The translations under genes and the position numbers were made by a program. Below are positions 1 through 6,971 of a stretch of 12,273 nt of DNA, piece after piece. The notes under the pieces were generated by a model. That model was given only the letters and a program-made list of their open reading frames with translations, was not told where the DNA came from and did not search any database. Origin of the DNA: an uncultured Corynebacterium sp. (GTDB lineage Bacteria > Actinomycetota > Actinomycetes > Mycobacteriales > Mycobacteriaceae); assembly GCF_902489365.1 (NCBI RefSeq), contig NZ_CABTZR010000064.1:1-12273 (forward strand). Reading direction: 5' to 3'. How positions within the stretch are numbered: position 1 is the first letter of the stretch; every line of letters starts with the position of its first letter.

Positions 1-793
1 CCGCCCGAAGCAAATCTATGTTCGTATGGCTCACGGAACGCATGGCCTTGCGCAGCAATTCCGGGTCGGAATCATCCACCGCAGGAGCAGTCTTCGGCTC
101 CGGCAACGGCGGCAACTCGCGCCCCTCCCAGAACAAGGCATTGCGCTCCTCCTGAGAGAGGTCCGCGGCCCCGCTCGCGGAGTAGGAATCCTCCGAGGCC
201 GCCTTGGCTTGTTCCATCACCGCCTGCTCTAAGCGCGCGACGTCGAGGCCGCGCAAAGCAAAGATAACGGCGGGGTCAGCATCCATGCGCGCGGCAAGGC
301 GGTCTGCCACCGCCACGACGTGCTTGCACACGTACTCCGGGTCGGGGCAGGTGCAGGAGAAACGGAGGTCGTCGGGGTACTCGGCGATGAGGATGTCGAG
401 GGAGGCGTCGGCAAGCATGCCTTCCTTGGCCTTCGCTACGGAATTGGGGGTACGTGCGAACATCTCCGACAGCCGCCCGATGTCCTCGTTATTGCGGTAG
501 GGCACCTGGATGAGCACCGCGAAAGGCTCATTCTGGGAGCCCGCGACCTTTCCGTGCACTGCGCCATTGCGCACGTCAAGGCCCACGACATGGCCCTCCG
601 TGGCGTACTGGCGCCCGCGGCGAATGCGGCCGGAATCCGTTTGCTGGTTGACAAAGTTGAGCAGGCGCGTGGCCGCCGGCTGCATGGTGCGCACGCGGTC
701 GACCCGGTTGACTTCCTCCGGCGTGCTCACGCGCTTGCGGGTGCCAAAGTTGGCGTAGATGACGTTGTCGTCCTCAGGTCTCTTCGGTGCCAT
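1..793 (-). CDS. SWIM zinc-finger protein, partner of the SNF2 helicase (C-terminus cut by window edge)
   Basis: The frame is open on the minus strand from the ATG at 793 to the left edge, giving 264 complete codons with no stop. The key feature is a SWIM motif, CxCx6CxH, at C147, C149, C156 and H158 (about nt 320-355, read SCTCPDPEYVCKHVV). SWIM fingers are zinc-binding modules thought to mediate DNA or protein contacts, and in actinobacteria SWIM proteins are commonly encoded beside an SNF2-family ATPase, as here. The N-terminus (MAPKRPEDDNVIYANFGTRK) is polar and shows no signal peptide, so the protein is cytoplasmic. The start is well defined: the helicase stop codon TAA is followed immediately by this ATG, and an AGGAG-type ribosome binding site (about 799-803) lies inside the end of the helicase gene, so translation is probably coupled. 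A function in DNA repair or remodelling is inference from the partner. The rest of the C-terminus is outside the window. Confidence 0.85.
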   Translation of the reverse strand, partial: MAPKRPEDDNVIYANFGTRKRVSTPEEVNRVDRVRTMQPAATRLLNFVNQQTDSGRIRRGRQYATEGHVVGLDVRNGAVHGKVAGSQNEPFAVLIQVPYRNNEDIGRLSEMFARTPNSVAKAKEGMLADASLDILIAEYPDDLRFSCTCPDPEYVCKHVVAVADRLAARMDADPAVIFALRGLDVARLEQAVMEQAKAASEDSYSASGAADLSQEERNALFWEGRELPPLPEPKTAPAVDDSDPELLRKAMRSVSHTNIDLLRA

Positions 794-3700
794 TTACTTC
801 TCCTGTCCCCTATAGCTCATGAGATCCGCCAGCTGCTCGGGACTCAGTTCGGTGAGCCAGCCCTCGCCTTCGCCCACGACGGCACCGGCCAGCTGCGTCT
901 TGCCGTCGAGGATGTCCTGGATGGATTCCTCCAAGGTACCGGCGGTAATCATCTTGTACACCTGCACGTTGCGCTGCTGGCCGATGCGGAAGGCGCGGTC
1001 CGTGGCTTGGTTTTCCACCGCCGGGTTCCACCAGCGGTCCATGTGCACGACGATCGACGCCGCCGTGAGGTTCAAGCCTGTACCGCCCGCTTTGAGCGAG
1101 AGCAGCATGACGGGCGCGCCATCCTCGGCTTGGAATTCTTCGACCATCTGGTCGCGCCGGTTCTTGCTCACCCCACCGTGCAAGAAGGGAATCTCGCAGC
1201 CCAGCTGCTCAGAGAGGTAAGGCTGGAGGACGTCACCGAAGGCCTTGTACTGGGTGAAGATCAGCACGCGCTCCGAGGATTCGATGGCCTGGTCGATGAT
1301 CCGCATGAGCTCTTCCACCTTGCCGGAGCGGTGCTTGCCTTTGATGGTCACGGGGCTGCCATCGGCCAAGAAGTGCGCTGGGTGGTTGCAAATCTGCTTG
1401 ATGCGGGTCAGCGATGCCAAGATGAGGCCGCGGCGCGAGATGCCCTCCTTCTTCTTTGCCAGGGCCTGCTCCACGTCATTGACGAGGGCCTTGTAGAGGG
1501 CGGCCTGCTCATCGGTCATGCGCACGGTGATGATCTGCTCGGATTTCTCTGGTAGGTCATCGATGATATTCGGATCCGTCTTGAGGCGGCGCAGGATGAA
1601 CGGGCCGGTGAGCAAGCGCAGGCGCTCCGCCATGACATCGCTGCCCTCGCGCTCGATGGCCTTGGCAAAGTGGTTGCGGAAGAAGGAAGCAGAGCCCAGG
1701 ATCCCGGGGTTGCAATAGTCCAGGATGGAGCGCATTTCCGACAGCCGGTTCTCAATCGGCGTACCGGTCAGCGCCACGCGGTGCCGCGAGGGGATGGCGC
1801 GCACGGCCTTGGAGGAGCGCGTGGAGGCGTTCTTGATCGCTTGGGCTTCATCGAGGACCACGCGATCCCACTCCACCTTGCTCAAGGTCAGGAAGTCACG
1901 GCTGACCGTGCCATAGGAAGTGATGACGATATCGGCGTTCTGCGCCGCCGTGACCAGCTCTTCGCCCTTCAGGCGCCCGGTGCCGTGTTGCACCATGACC
2001 TTAAAGTCGGGCACGAAGCGCGTGGCTTCCCTAGCCCAGTTGCCCACCACGGAGGTCGGGGCAACCACCAGGGTGGGTTTCCACGCCTCCGCTTCCCCCT
2101 CAGTCTCATGGGCGGCCTTTTCTACCGCCAGCAGGGACAACAGCTGTAGTGTCTTGCCCAAACCCATATCATCTGCCAGCACCGCGCCGATATTGTTGCG
2201 GGACATCCAATACAGCCAGTCGACGCCCCGGCGCTGGTACTCACGCAGCTCGGCATGGACCGTATCGGGGATCTCCACGCGGTCGGGCGCAGTACTATCT
2301 AGCCCGCCGAGCAACGACGTGTGCCACTCGGAGCCGGTGAAAGCGACGGGGTCCTCCGCCATGGATTTCAAGGCCATCTCGCGCAGGTCCGCAAGCGTTA
2401 CCGCTTCTTCTTGCTCGCCCTCGTTGAATTCCTTGCGGCGGCGCTCCACCTCGGCCACGAGTTCTTCCCAGCCGGGTTGTTCCAGCTGGCGGGCCATCTC
2501 GGCGGTCGCGGCGAGCTGCTCGAGCTCCTTTAGGGCGCGCTTGCGGGCGGTATCGGCCAACTCGCGCATATACTGCGAGATCTTGTTCAGGGCCTGGGTA
2601 TCCGCCATGACCCACTCGCCGCGCAGGCGAATCAGGCCGGACTTGGAAGAGATGAGCTCTTGCATTTCGGCGTCGGTCAGTTGTGTATCACCCACCGAGA
2701 GCTTCCAGTCATAGCTGAACAACTTCTCCATGCCGATGTGCGCCTTGGTGGCGGCATCAGCTGGATCGCGCACCTCCGTGGTTTCCAACTTGGCCTTGGT
2801 CTCCATGTGGGACCAGGACTTGGGCAGCAGCACGGTAAAGCCGGCTTTGCGCAGGGCGGCGGCGTCGTGGGTGACAAAATCCACGAGCTGTTCCGTGGTC
2901 AGGTAGACGTCCCAGTCACCCGAATTCCGGCTCGCCGGTGCGGAGTAGTACTTCAGCCGCGGAGCCACATCAAAAGCATGGCGGCGGGCTTCACGCAGCT
3001 TCTCGACGCTCCCCCGGTCCAACTGCTCCTGCCGCACCGGCAGGGGCGAGTCCGTACCGGAGCGCACCAGCAGGCGGATGGGCCACGCTGCATCCTCAAC
3101 GGAGACAGTGTCATTTGGCGGCTCCTCCACGAGGAACACGAGCTGGAGGTCGACGGAAGTAATGGAATCCTTCCACTCGTTGAGTCCGCGCAGCAGCTGC
3201 GCGCGCCCCTTCTTCACGGGCGAAGTTCTCAACAGCGCCTGGGCGAAGTCATGCCACGGCGCGGCGCGCGGGGCGTCGATCTGCGGGCGCAGCTGGGTAT
3301 AGGCAATCCAGTGCGTGAGCTCATCCGCCAAATCATCAGAGAGAGCCCGGTTATTAATGGAGAGGATGCCGGGCGCGGAGGCTAGCATTTCCGCCAGCCA
3401 GCTACGCTCCCCCAAGCCGGAAGCCAGCTGCCACATCGGGTACCACTCGCCGGCTTGGTAGGACAGGCGGATGGTCACGCGGCCGGCGCGTACAAAACGG
3501 TAAAGCCCGCGGTAGGCGCGGATGAGCCACAGGAGATCTGGCGCGATGGTCGCGCGCTGCTCCGGGGTGGCCGCTTGGCTATCGGTGTCGAGGTATTCCA
3601 GCTTGGCCAATGTTTCTACCGCTTCATCCGGGGCGAACATGGCCATGGGAACCATGAGGGAGACGTCCTTGCCCTTCGGTGTGCGCAGCGAGACTCGCGC

Positions 3701-3865
3701 TCGGTTGCGGAAGGTCTTCTTGCTCAGGATGCTATCGACCGTATCCGGAAAGGTTCCCTCCGGGACTGCTGAGGGCATGATGATCTTGTGCCCTTCGACC
3801 TGTTCGATCCATAGACTCAGGCCGGAGACGGGCAGCCAGAGGCCATGCAGCAGGTAAGAAGCCAT
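794..3865 (-). CDS. SNF2/Swi2-family DEAD-like helicase (ATP-dependent DNA translocase)
   Basis: This encodes a 1023-residue superfamily 2 ATPase. An N-terminal region of about 540 residues includes the bacterial SNF2-associated domain, and the two-lobed motor follows. Motif I is ADDMGLGKT (catalytic Lys K571), motif II is DEAQ (672-675), motif III is LTGTPIEN (from L699) and motif VI is QATDRAFRIGQQRN (R960). Such proteins use ATP to translocate on duplex DNA and remodel DNA-protein complexes; the exact role of this bacterial subgroup is not established. I chose the ATG at 3865 over the upstream in-frame ATG at 3988. The short form begins with MASYLLHGLWLP, which resembles the conserved family start, while the longer form would run across the divergent promoter region with composition unlike a protein. 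No ribosome binding site precedes 3865, but a TAAACT -10 hexamer ends 7 bases before it, so the mRNA is probably leaderless. The SWIM gene follows with no gap. Family assignment is secure. Confidence 0.96.
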   Translation of the reverse strand: MASYLLHGLWLPVSGLSLWIEQVEGHKIIMPSAVPEGTFPDTVDSILSKKTFRNRARVSLRTPKGKDVSLMVPMAMFAPDEAVETLAKLEYLDTDSQAATPEQRATIAPDLLWLIRAYRGLYRFVRAGRVTIRLSYQAGEWYPMWQLASGLGERSWLAEMLASAPGILSINNRALSDDLADELTHWIAYTQLRPQIDAPRAAPWHDFAQALLRTSPVKKGRAQLLRGLNEWKDSITSVDLQLVFLVEEPPNDTVSVEDAAWPIRLLVRSGTDSPLPVRQEQLDRGSVEKLREARRHAFDVAPRLKYYSAPASRNSGDWDVYLTTEQLVDFVTHDAAALRKAGFTVLLPKSWSHMETKAKLETTEVRDPADAATKAHIGMEKLFSYDWKLSVGDTQLTDAEMQELISSKSGLIRLRGEWVMADTQALNKISQYMRELADTARKRALKELEQLAATAEMARQLEQPGWEELVAEVERRRKEFNEGEQEEAVTLADLREMALKSMAEDPVAFTGSEWHTSLLGGLDSTAPDRVEIPDTVHAELREYQRRGVDWLYWMSRNNIGAVLADDMGLGKTLQLLSLLAVEKAAHETEGEAEAWKPTLVVAPTSVVGNWAREATRFVPDFKVMVQHGTGRLKGEELVTAAQNADIVITSYGTVSRDFLTLSKVEWDRVVLDEAQAIKNASTRSSKAVRAIPSRHRVALTGTPIENRLSEMRSILDYCNPGILGSASFFRNHFAKAIEREGSDVMAERLRLLTGPFILRRLKTDPNIIDDLPEKSEQIITVRMTDEQAALYKALVNDVEQALAKKKEGISRRGLILASLTRIKQICNHPAHFLADGSPVTIKGKHRSGKVEELMRIIDQAIESSERVLIFTQYKAFGDVLQPYLSEQLGCEIPFLHGGVSKNRRDQMVEEFQAEDGAPVMLLSLKAGGTGLNLTAASIVVHMDRWWNPAVENQATDRAFRIGQQRNVQVYKMITAGTLEESIQDILDGKTQLAGAVVGEGEGWLTELSPEQLADLMSYRGQEK

Positions 3866-3872
3866 AGGGGCC

Positions 3873-3878
3873 AGTTTA
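3873..3878 (-). promoter_or_regulatory. Leaderless -10 hexamer of the SNF2 helicase gene
   Basis: On the minus strand the hexamer TAAACT fits the actinobacterial TANNNT pattern and ends exactly 7 bases before the A of the ATG at 3865, which would place the transcription start on the start codon. There is no Shine-Dalgarno sequence in the intervening GGCCCCT. The -35 region (about 3896-3901) is poor. This is an inference from spacing and sequence only. Confidence 0.45.
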
Positions 3879-3940
3879 GCAGGATGCCTTTTGGGCGACG
3901 GGGTCGCAGAAAGTTCCCGAATCCTGCCTAAATAGACAAT

Positions 3941-3971
3941 CGTTATAGTCTCGTTACATAACGACGTAACG
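3941..3971. promoter_or_regulatory. Palindromic CGTTA/TAACG cluster, candidate operator upstream of putP
   Basis: Two CGTTA half-sites (3941-3945 and 3952-3956, 11 bases apart) face two TAACG half-sites (3959-3963 and 3967-3971, 8 bases apart). The inner pair makes a perfect interrupted palindrome, TCGTTA-CA-TAACGA (3951-3964). The outer pair CGTTAC (3952-3957) and GTAACG (3966-3971) is a second exact dyad. The cluster sits about 13-43 bases upstream of the TACAAT hexamer, over and just upstream of the -35 position, where activators or repressors typically bind. The binding protein is unknown to me. Confidence 0.4.
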
Positions 3972-3983
3972 CCAGTAAGACCG

Positions 3984-3989
3984 TACAAT
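3984..3989 (+). promoter_or_regulatory. Candidate -10 hexamer of putP
   Basis: TACAAT is a five-of-six match to TATAAT and fits the corynebacterial -10 pattern well. No good -35 is found 16-18 bases upstream, which is common for promoters that need an activator. The predicted transcription start is near 3996, about 110 bases before the GTG start. TATAGT at 3944-3949 is an alternative. Confidence 0.4.
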
Positions 3990-4108
3990 AAGCTGTGACC
4001 AAGGTAACCAAATACTGGTCAACCAGCCAATTTTCAGTTGGGTAGGAGCTTGTGCCTCGTTAGCGTGGTTAGGTCCTATTTTTTAATCTCAATCTCAAGG
4101 AGAGATCA

Positions 4109-5671
4109 GTGCAAGACTCCACTTGGTATGTCGTTGCGATGATCATCTACCTGCTTGCCATGGCCGCTATCGGCTTCTGGAGCTACAAGCAGACGGATGA
4201 GTACGACGACTACGTTCTCGCCGGCCGCGGCCTCCACCCGTTTGTCGCCGCCCTGTCCGCCGGCGCCTCCGATATGTCTGGCTGGCTGCTCATGGGCCTG
4301 CCGGGCGCTTTGTTCCTGACCGGTATGTCCGAGCTGTGGATGGCCATCGGCCTCCTCATCGGTGCTTGGGCCAACTGGAAGTGGGTCGCGCCGCGTCTGC
4401 GCTCCTACTCCGAAATTGCCGGCAACTCCATTACCGTGCCCTCCTTCTTTGAAAACCGCCTGCACGATAAGTCGCGCCTGCTGCGCATCATCGCGGCGGC
4501 CATCATTATCTTCTTCTTCACCTTCTACGTCTCCTCCGGCATGGTGGCCGGCGGCCGTTACTTCGAGTCCAGCTTCGGCGGCGACTACATGGTCGGCATG
4601 CTCGTCGTGGCAGCCGTGACGGTCTTCTACACCTTCGTCGGTGGCTTCCTGGCGGTGTCCTACACCGATACCGTTCAAGGCCTGCTGATGTTCGCCTCCC
4701 TCATCATCGTGCCGATCATGGTGCTCTTCTCCTTGGATAACCCGGGTGAGATCTTCAGCTTCGCCGCTGAGAACCCCTACGCCACCGGTGGCGTGATTGA
4801 GAACCCCAATTACTTCTCCCTGTTCTCCGGCGTCTCCGCTGCCGTCATCATCGGCAACCTGGCCTGGGGCCTGGGTTACTTTGGCCAGCCGCACATCATC
4901 GTGCGCTTCATGGCCCTGCGCAAGCCTTCCGATGCCCGCGCGGGCCGCTTCTACGGCGTGAGCTGGATGGGCATCTCCCTGATCGGAGCCATCTTTGTGG
5001 CGCTCTCCGGCACGGTCTTTTTCACTGAGACCAACCACTCCATTACTGACCAGGAGAACTACGAGACCATCTTCCTGGACATGGCTCAGGTCATGTTCCA
5101 CCCGCTGTTTGCTGGTCTGGTTCTGACCGCTGTTCTCGCAGCCATCATGTCCACGATGTCCTCCCAGATGCTGGTTGTCTCCACCTCCCTCATCGAGGAC
5201 CTCTACCTCATCTTCGCTAAGAAGAAGCCACGCCAGGAGGTTCTGATCAACCTCTCCCGTACCGCCGTCGTGGCCATCGCCATCGTCGCTGCTGTGCTGG
5301 CTATCAACCCGTCGGATTCGATCCTGGGTCTGGTCGGCTTCGCCTGGGCTGGCTTCGGCTCCGCCTTCGGCCCAATCGTCCTGCTGTCGCTGTACTGGAA
5401 GCGCCTCAACTCCACCGGCGCTATCGCCGGCATGCTCACCGGTGCGATCGTGGCCATCGGCTGGGGCATGAGCCCGCTGGGCGATACCCTCTACGAGCTG
5501 GTTCCGGGCTTCATCTCCGCTCTACTCGTGGCTGTCGGCGTTTCCCTGGCCACCAAGGCCCCGGATGAGAAGGTCACCCAGGAGTTCGAGGAGGCTACCC
5601 GCTTGGCCAAGCTCGTTGAGAAGAACGATGACTTGGACTTCGAGGAGGCCGCAGAGAAGGTTCAGAAGTAG
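4109..5671 (+). CDS. putP: Sodium/proline symporter PutP
   Basis: This 520-residue integral membrane protein belongs to the sodium:solute symporter family and imports proline with sodium across the cytoplasmic membrane. It matches E. coli PutP closely, including the segment SAGASDMSGWLLMGLPGA. The residues known for sodium and proline binding in E. coli fall at the same numbers: R40, D55, S57 and G58. The conserved ILAAIMSTMSSQ helix and the LGYFGQPHI segment are also present. About 13 hydrophobic helices fill the chain, and the last 40 residues are a charged cytoplasmic tail. Length is normal for the family. The start is GTG at 4109, supported by AAGGAG 6 bases upstream; the protein begins MQDSTWYV and enters the first helix at once. 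It is monocistronic: a strong terminator lies 26 bases after the stop, and the next gene has its own promoter-like sequence. Its likely role is proline uptake for nutrition or osmotic balance. No proline dehydrogenase gene is in the window. Confidence 0.96.
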   Translation: MQDSTWYVVAMIIYLLAMAAIGFWSYKQTDEYDDYVLAGRGLHPFVAALSAGASDMSGWLLMGLPGALFLTGMSELWMAIGLLIGAWANWKWVAPRLRSYSEIAGNSITVPSFFENRLHDKSRLLRIIAAAIIIFFFTFYVSSGMVAGGRYFESSFGGDYMVGMLVVAAVTVFYTFVGGFLAVSYTDTVQGLLMFASLIIVPIMVLFSLDNPGEIFSFAAENPYATGGVIENPNYFSLFSGVSAAVIIGNLAWGLGYFGQPHIIVRFMALRKPSDARAGRFYGVSWMGISLIGAIFVALSGTVFFTETNHSITDQENYETIFLDMAQVMFHPLFAGLVLTAVLAAIMSTMSSQMLVVSTSLIEDLYLIFAKKKPRQEVLINLSRTAVVAIAIVAAVLAINPSDSILGLVGFAWAGFGSAFGPIVLLSLYWKRLNSTGAIAGMLTGAIVAIGWGMSPLGDTLYELVPGFISALLVAVGVSLATKAPDEKVTQEFEEATRLAKLVEKNDDLDFEEAAEKVQK

Positions 5672-5696
5672 CCTTCGCCCTATCCTCTTCTTCCCG

Positions 5697-5741
5697 AACC
5701 CCGCTCCCAGCACTGCACGACACTGCTGGGCGGCGGGGTTT
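5697..5741 (+). terminator. Intrinsic terminator after putP
   Basis: A two-part stem is visible. AACCCCGC (5697-5704) pairs exactly with GCGGGGTT (5733-5740), and inside it CCCAGCA (5706-5712) pairs with TGCTGGG (5724-5730). The 15 base pairs are interrupted by one unpaired T and an unpaired CG, with an 11-base loop. The T tract after the stem is short, but the GC-rich stem is strong. It ends putP transcription 26 bases after the stop. Confidence 0.8.
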
Positions 5742-5823
5742 CGCCTTGTGGCCGCCTCAGCTGGCCAGTCTGTGTACTCACAAACTTCCCGCCTCTGTGG
5801 GAACCCCACGTCCCGCCGCACAG

Positions 5824-5829
5824 TCTAAA
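5824..5829 (+). promoter_or_regulatory. Candidate leaderless -10 hexamer for the HNH gene
   Basis: TCTAAA lies 5 bases before the ATG at 5835, and the overlapping TAAAAC (5826-5831) is an alternative register. There is no ribosome binding site before the ATG, so a leaderless mRNA is the simplest reading. A small GTGGG-AAC-CCCAC dyad (5797-5809) lies about where a -35 region would be. Confidence 0.35.
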
Positions 5830-5834
5830 ACTGC

Positions 5835-6377
5835 ATGAACCTGCGCGCGGCCTATATCGGTTTCCTCTCCATAGCCACGCTGGCCTACGGCGGCTACCAC
5901 CTCATCCCCGGCCCCGACCTGGGTGTGACTACCGTGCCTGCGCGCGTGGAGGCCCCTGGCTACGACCGCGATGACTTCGGCGGCTGGACTCCCGGAACCC
6001 GCGATAATGTCAAAGCCGCGCAGACCATCGACGGCACTCTCTACGATCCTTATGCCCGCGCGCCCGCGCCGCAGCGCGTGGAAGTCGACCACGTCTTTCC
6101 GCTCTCCGCCGCTTGGGATCTCGGCGCGTCAGCCTGGCCGCGTGATAAGAAAATGGCCTTCGCCAATGATCCGCTCAACCTCGTCGCTACCGCCCGCAAT
6201 TTGAACCAAGCCAAGTCCGATTCCTTGCCGGCGGACTGGCTCCCACCGACTGATCGTTGCGACTATTCGCAGCGCCTTGCCGCTGTGGCCCGCAAGTACC
6301 AACTACCGCTGCCTGCCCGCGATTATGCGGTCATGCGCCACCAGTGCCGATTCGATTTCATCTCACAGCACCGTTAG
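5835..6377 (+). CDS. HNH nuclease-like (DUF1524) protein with N-terminal membrane or export segment
   Basis: The product is 180 residues. Residues 7-25 are hydrophobic after a single Arg (R4) and look like a signal peptide or signal anchor, so the catalytic part is probably outside the cytoplasm. The domain at about 45-180 has the pattern of HNH family proteins related to the C-terminal domain of GmrSD enzymes (DUF1524): VDHVFPLSAAWDLGA (D85, H86), DPLNLV (N115), RNLNQAKSDSLPADWLPP (N122, N124, K127). In this family the DH histidine and downstream Asn residues form the metal and catalytic site, so a nuclease is predicted; its substrate is unknown. The only two cysteines, C142 and C171, both lie in the putative exported part and could form a disulfide. 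The start has no ribosome binding site but a -10-like hexamer just upstream. A four-helix membrane protein gene follows 47 bases downstream. A role in scavenging DNA is possible but unproven. Confidence 0.85.
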   Translation: MNLRAAYIGFLSIATLAYGGYHLIPGPDLGVTTVPARVEAPGYDRDDFGGWTPGTRDNVKAAQTIDGTLYDPYARAPAPQRVEVDHVFPLSAAWDLGASAWPRDKKMAFANDPLNLVATARNLNQAKSDSLPADWLPPTDRCDYSQRLAAVARKYQLPLPARDYAVMRHQCRFDFISQHR

Positions 6378-6399
6378 ACTTTCGCTGGGAAAAGCCCCG

Positions 6400-6405
6400 T
6401 ATAGA
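6400..6405 (+). promoter_or_regulatory. Possible -10 hexamer for the four-helix membrane protein gene
   Basis: TATAGA sits 19 bases before the ATG at 6425. The purine run GAAAGG (6404-6409) that might serve as a ribosome binding site overlaps it and is 15 bases from the start, which is too far to be effective. Either the gene has its own promoter with a very short leader, or it is read from the HNH gene upstream. Evidence is weak. Confidence 0.25.
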
Positions 6406-6424
6406 AAGGTAAAGCGCACTCCCC

Positions 6425-6868
6425 ATGACTAGCTTGCTCATTTTCCTCCACGCCTTCGCCGCTATCTTGTTGGTCGGTACCGTATGTATCTCCACCTCCG
6501 CCTTCCCAGCACAGCTGGCAAAGGCTGGCGCTGGTGATGCTTCGGCCGCTGGTGCAGCCGGCATCCTCAACAAGATCACCTCGACCTATGGCTATATTTC
6601 CGCCATTGTTCCGGTCATCGGTCTGGCTGTCTTCCTTACTGACCTGGATGCCTACAAGTCCCAGGTCCAGTTCCACATTGCCCTTCTGCTCTCCGTCATC
6701 GCTTGGGTAATTCTGCTCGTCGTAGTTATCCCGAAGCAGAACAAGGCCATGGCTGCCATTGCTAGCCCGGGCAGCGCCGATGTGGCCAAACTGAAGAAGC
6801 AGCTGGCTATGTTCTCCGGCATCTTCAACCTGCTGTGGGTTGTGTGCGCCATCCTGATGTACGTCTAA
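6425..6868 (+). CDS. Small integral membrane protein with four predicted helices, function unknown
   Basis: I do not recognise a named family with certainty. The 147-residue chain has four hydrophobic segments at about residues 3-22, 56-74, 82-103 and 127-147, with short polar loops. The loop at 31-49 is rich in Ala and Gly, and the loop at 104-126 is basic (KQNK, KLKK). Histidines H9 and H84 lie within or at the edge of helices, which recalls small haem- or copper-related membrane proteins such as the DUF2269 or CopD-like groups, but I cannot confirm that. The first helix could also be read as a signal segment. Codon use looks like that of a well-expressed corynebacterial gene, with many C-ending codons and no rare runs, which supports real coding. 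It lies 47 bases after the HNH gene on the same strand and ends in a strong terminator 26 bases after the stop. No reliable ribosome binding site is visible. Confidence 0.75.
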   Translation: MTSLLIFLHAFAAILLVGTVCISTSAFPAQLAKAGAGDASAAGAAGILNKITSTYGYISAIVPVIGLAVFLTDLDAYKSQVQFHIALLLSVIAWVILLVVVIPKQNKAMAAIASPGSADVAKLKKQLAMFSGIFNLLWVVCAILMYV

Positions 6869-6893
6869 ACTTTCCGGTTTAGCCCTCAATAGC

Positions 6894-6932
6894 AAAACCT
6901 CCCAAGCCCTCAATGAGAGTTTGGGAGGTTTT
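6894..6932. terminator. Bidirectional intrinsic terminator between converging genes
   Basis: AAAACCTCCCAA (6894-6905) pairs perfectly with TTGGGAGGTTTT (6921-6932), a 12-bp stem. The 15-base loop contains a further CTC-AAT-GAG minihairpin (6909-6917). The A run on the left and T run on the right give a U tract in both directions. It therefore ends the membrane-protein transcript on the plus strand and the DEAD-box helicase transcript (stop at 6972) on the minus strand. Confidence 0.88.
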
Positions 6933-6971
6933 CTCGTGCAGCGTTAAGGCCGCTGCGGTGCCTGGCGGAGA

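Larger units (their letters stand above)
3866..4108. other. Divergent intergenic region between the SNF2 helicase and putP
   Basis: This 243-base stretch has no convincing gene and is visibly more AT-rich than its flanks. It holds, left to right, the helicase -10 (3873-3878), a CGTTA/TAACG half-site cluster (3941-3971), a strong plus-strand -10 match TACAAT (3984-3989), a small GACCA...TGGTC dyad (3997-4001 with 4016-4020), a tandem AATCTC repeat (4085-4096) and the putP ribosome binding site (4097-4102). If transcription starts near 3996, putP carries a 5' leader of about 110 bases. Confidence 0.6.

Noticed and set aside
320..1555. Long plus-strand open frame (411 codons) opposite the SWIM and SNF2 genes
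   Set aside because: It is antisense to well-supported genes with clear motifs; its protein is His-, Gly- and Leu-rich with no domain, as expected for a GC-rich shadow frame.
3866..3988. Longer SNF2 start at the ATG at 3988
   Set aside because: It would add 41 residues translated from the divergent promoter region, with no family resemblance and no ribosome binding site.
3994..4009. GlxR/CRP-like site TGTGA-N6-TAACC near the predicted putP transcription start
   Set aside because: The left half matches TGTGA but the right half agrees with TCACA at only three of five positions, which is too weak to call without a motif score.
4106..5101. Minus-strand open frame (331 codons) opposite putP
   Set aside because: It is antisense to putP, and its Asp/Glu/His/Gly-rich sequence is the complement of hydrophobic codons.
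5771..5782. TGTG-TACT-CACA dyad after the putP terminator as a GlxR site
   Set aside because: The spacing between half-sites is 4 bases rather than the 8 needed between TGTG and CACA in the CRP-type motif.
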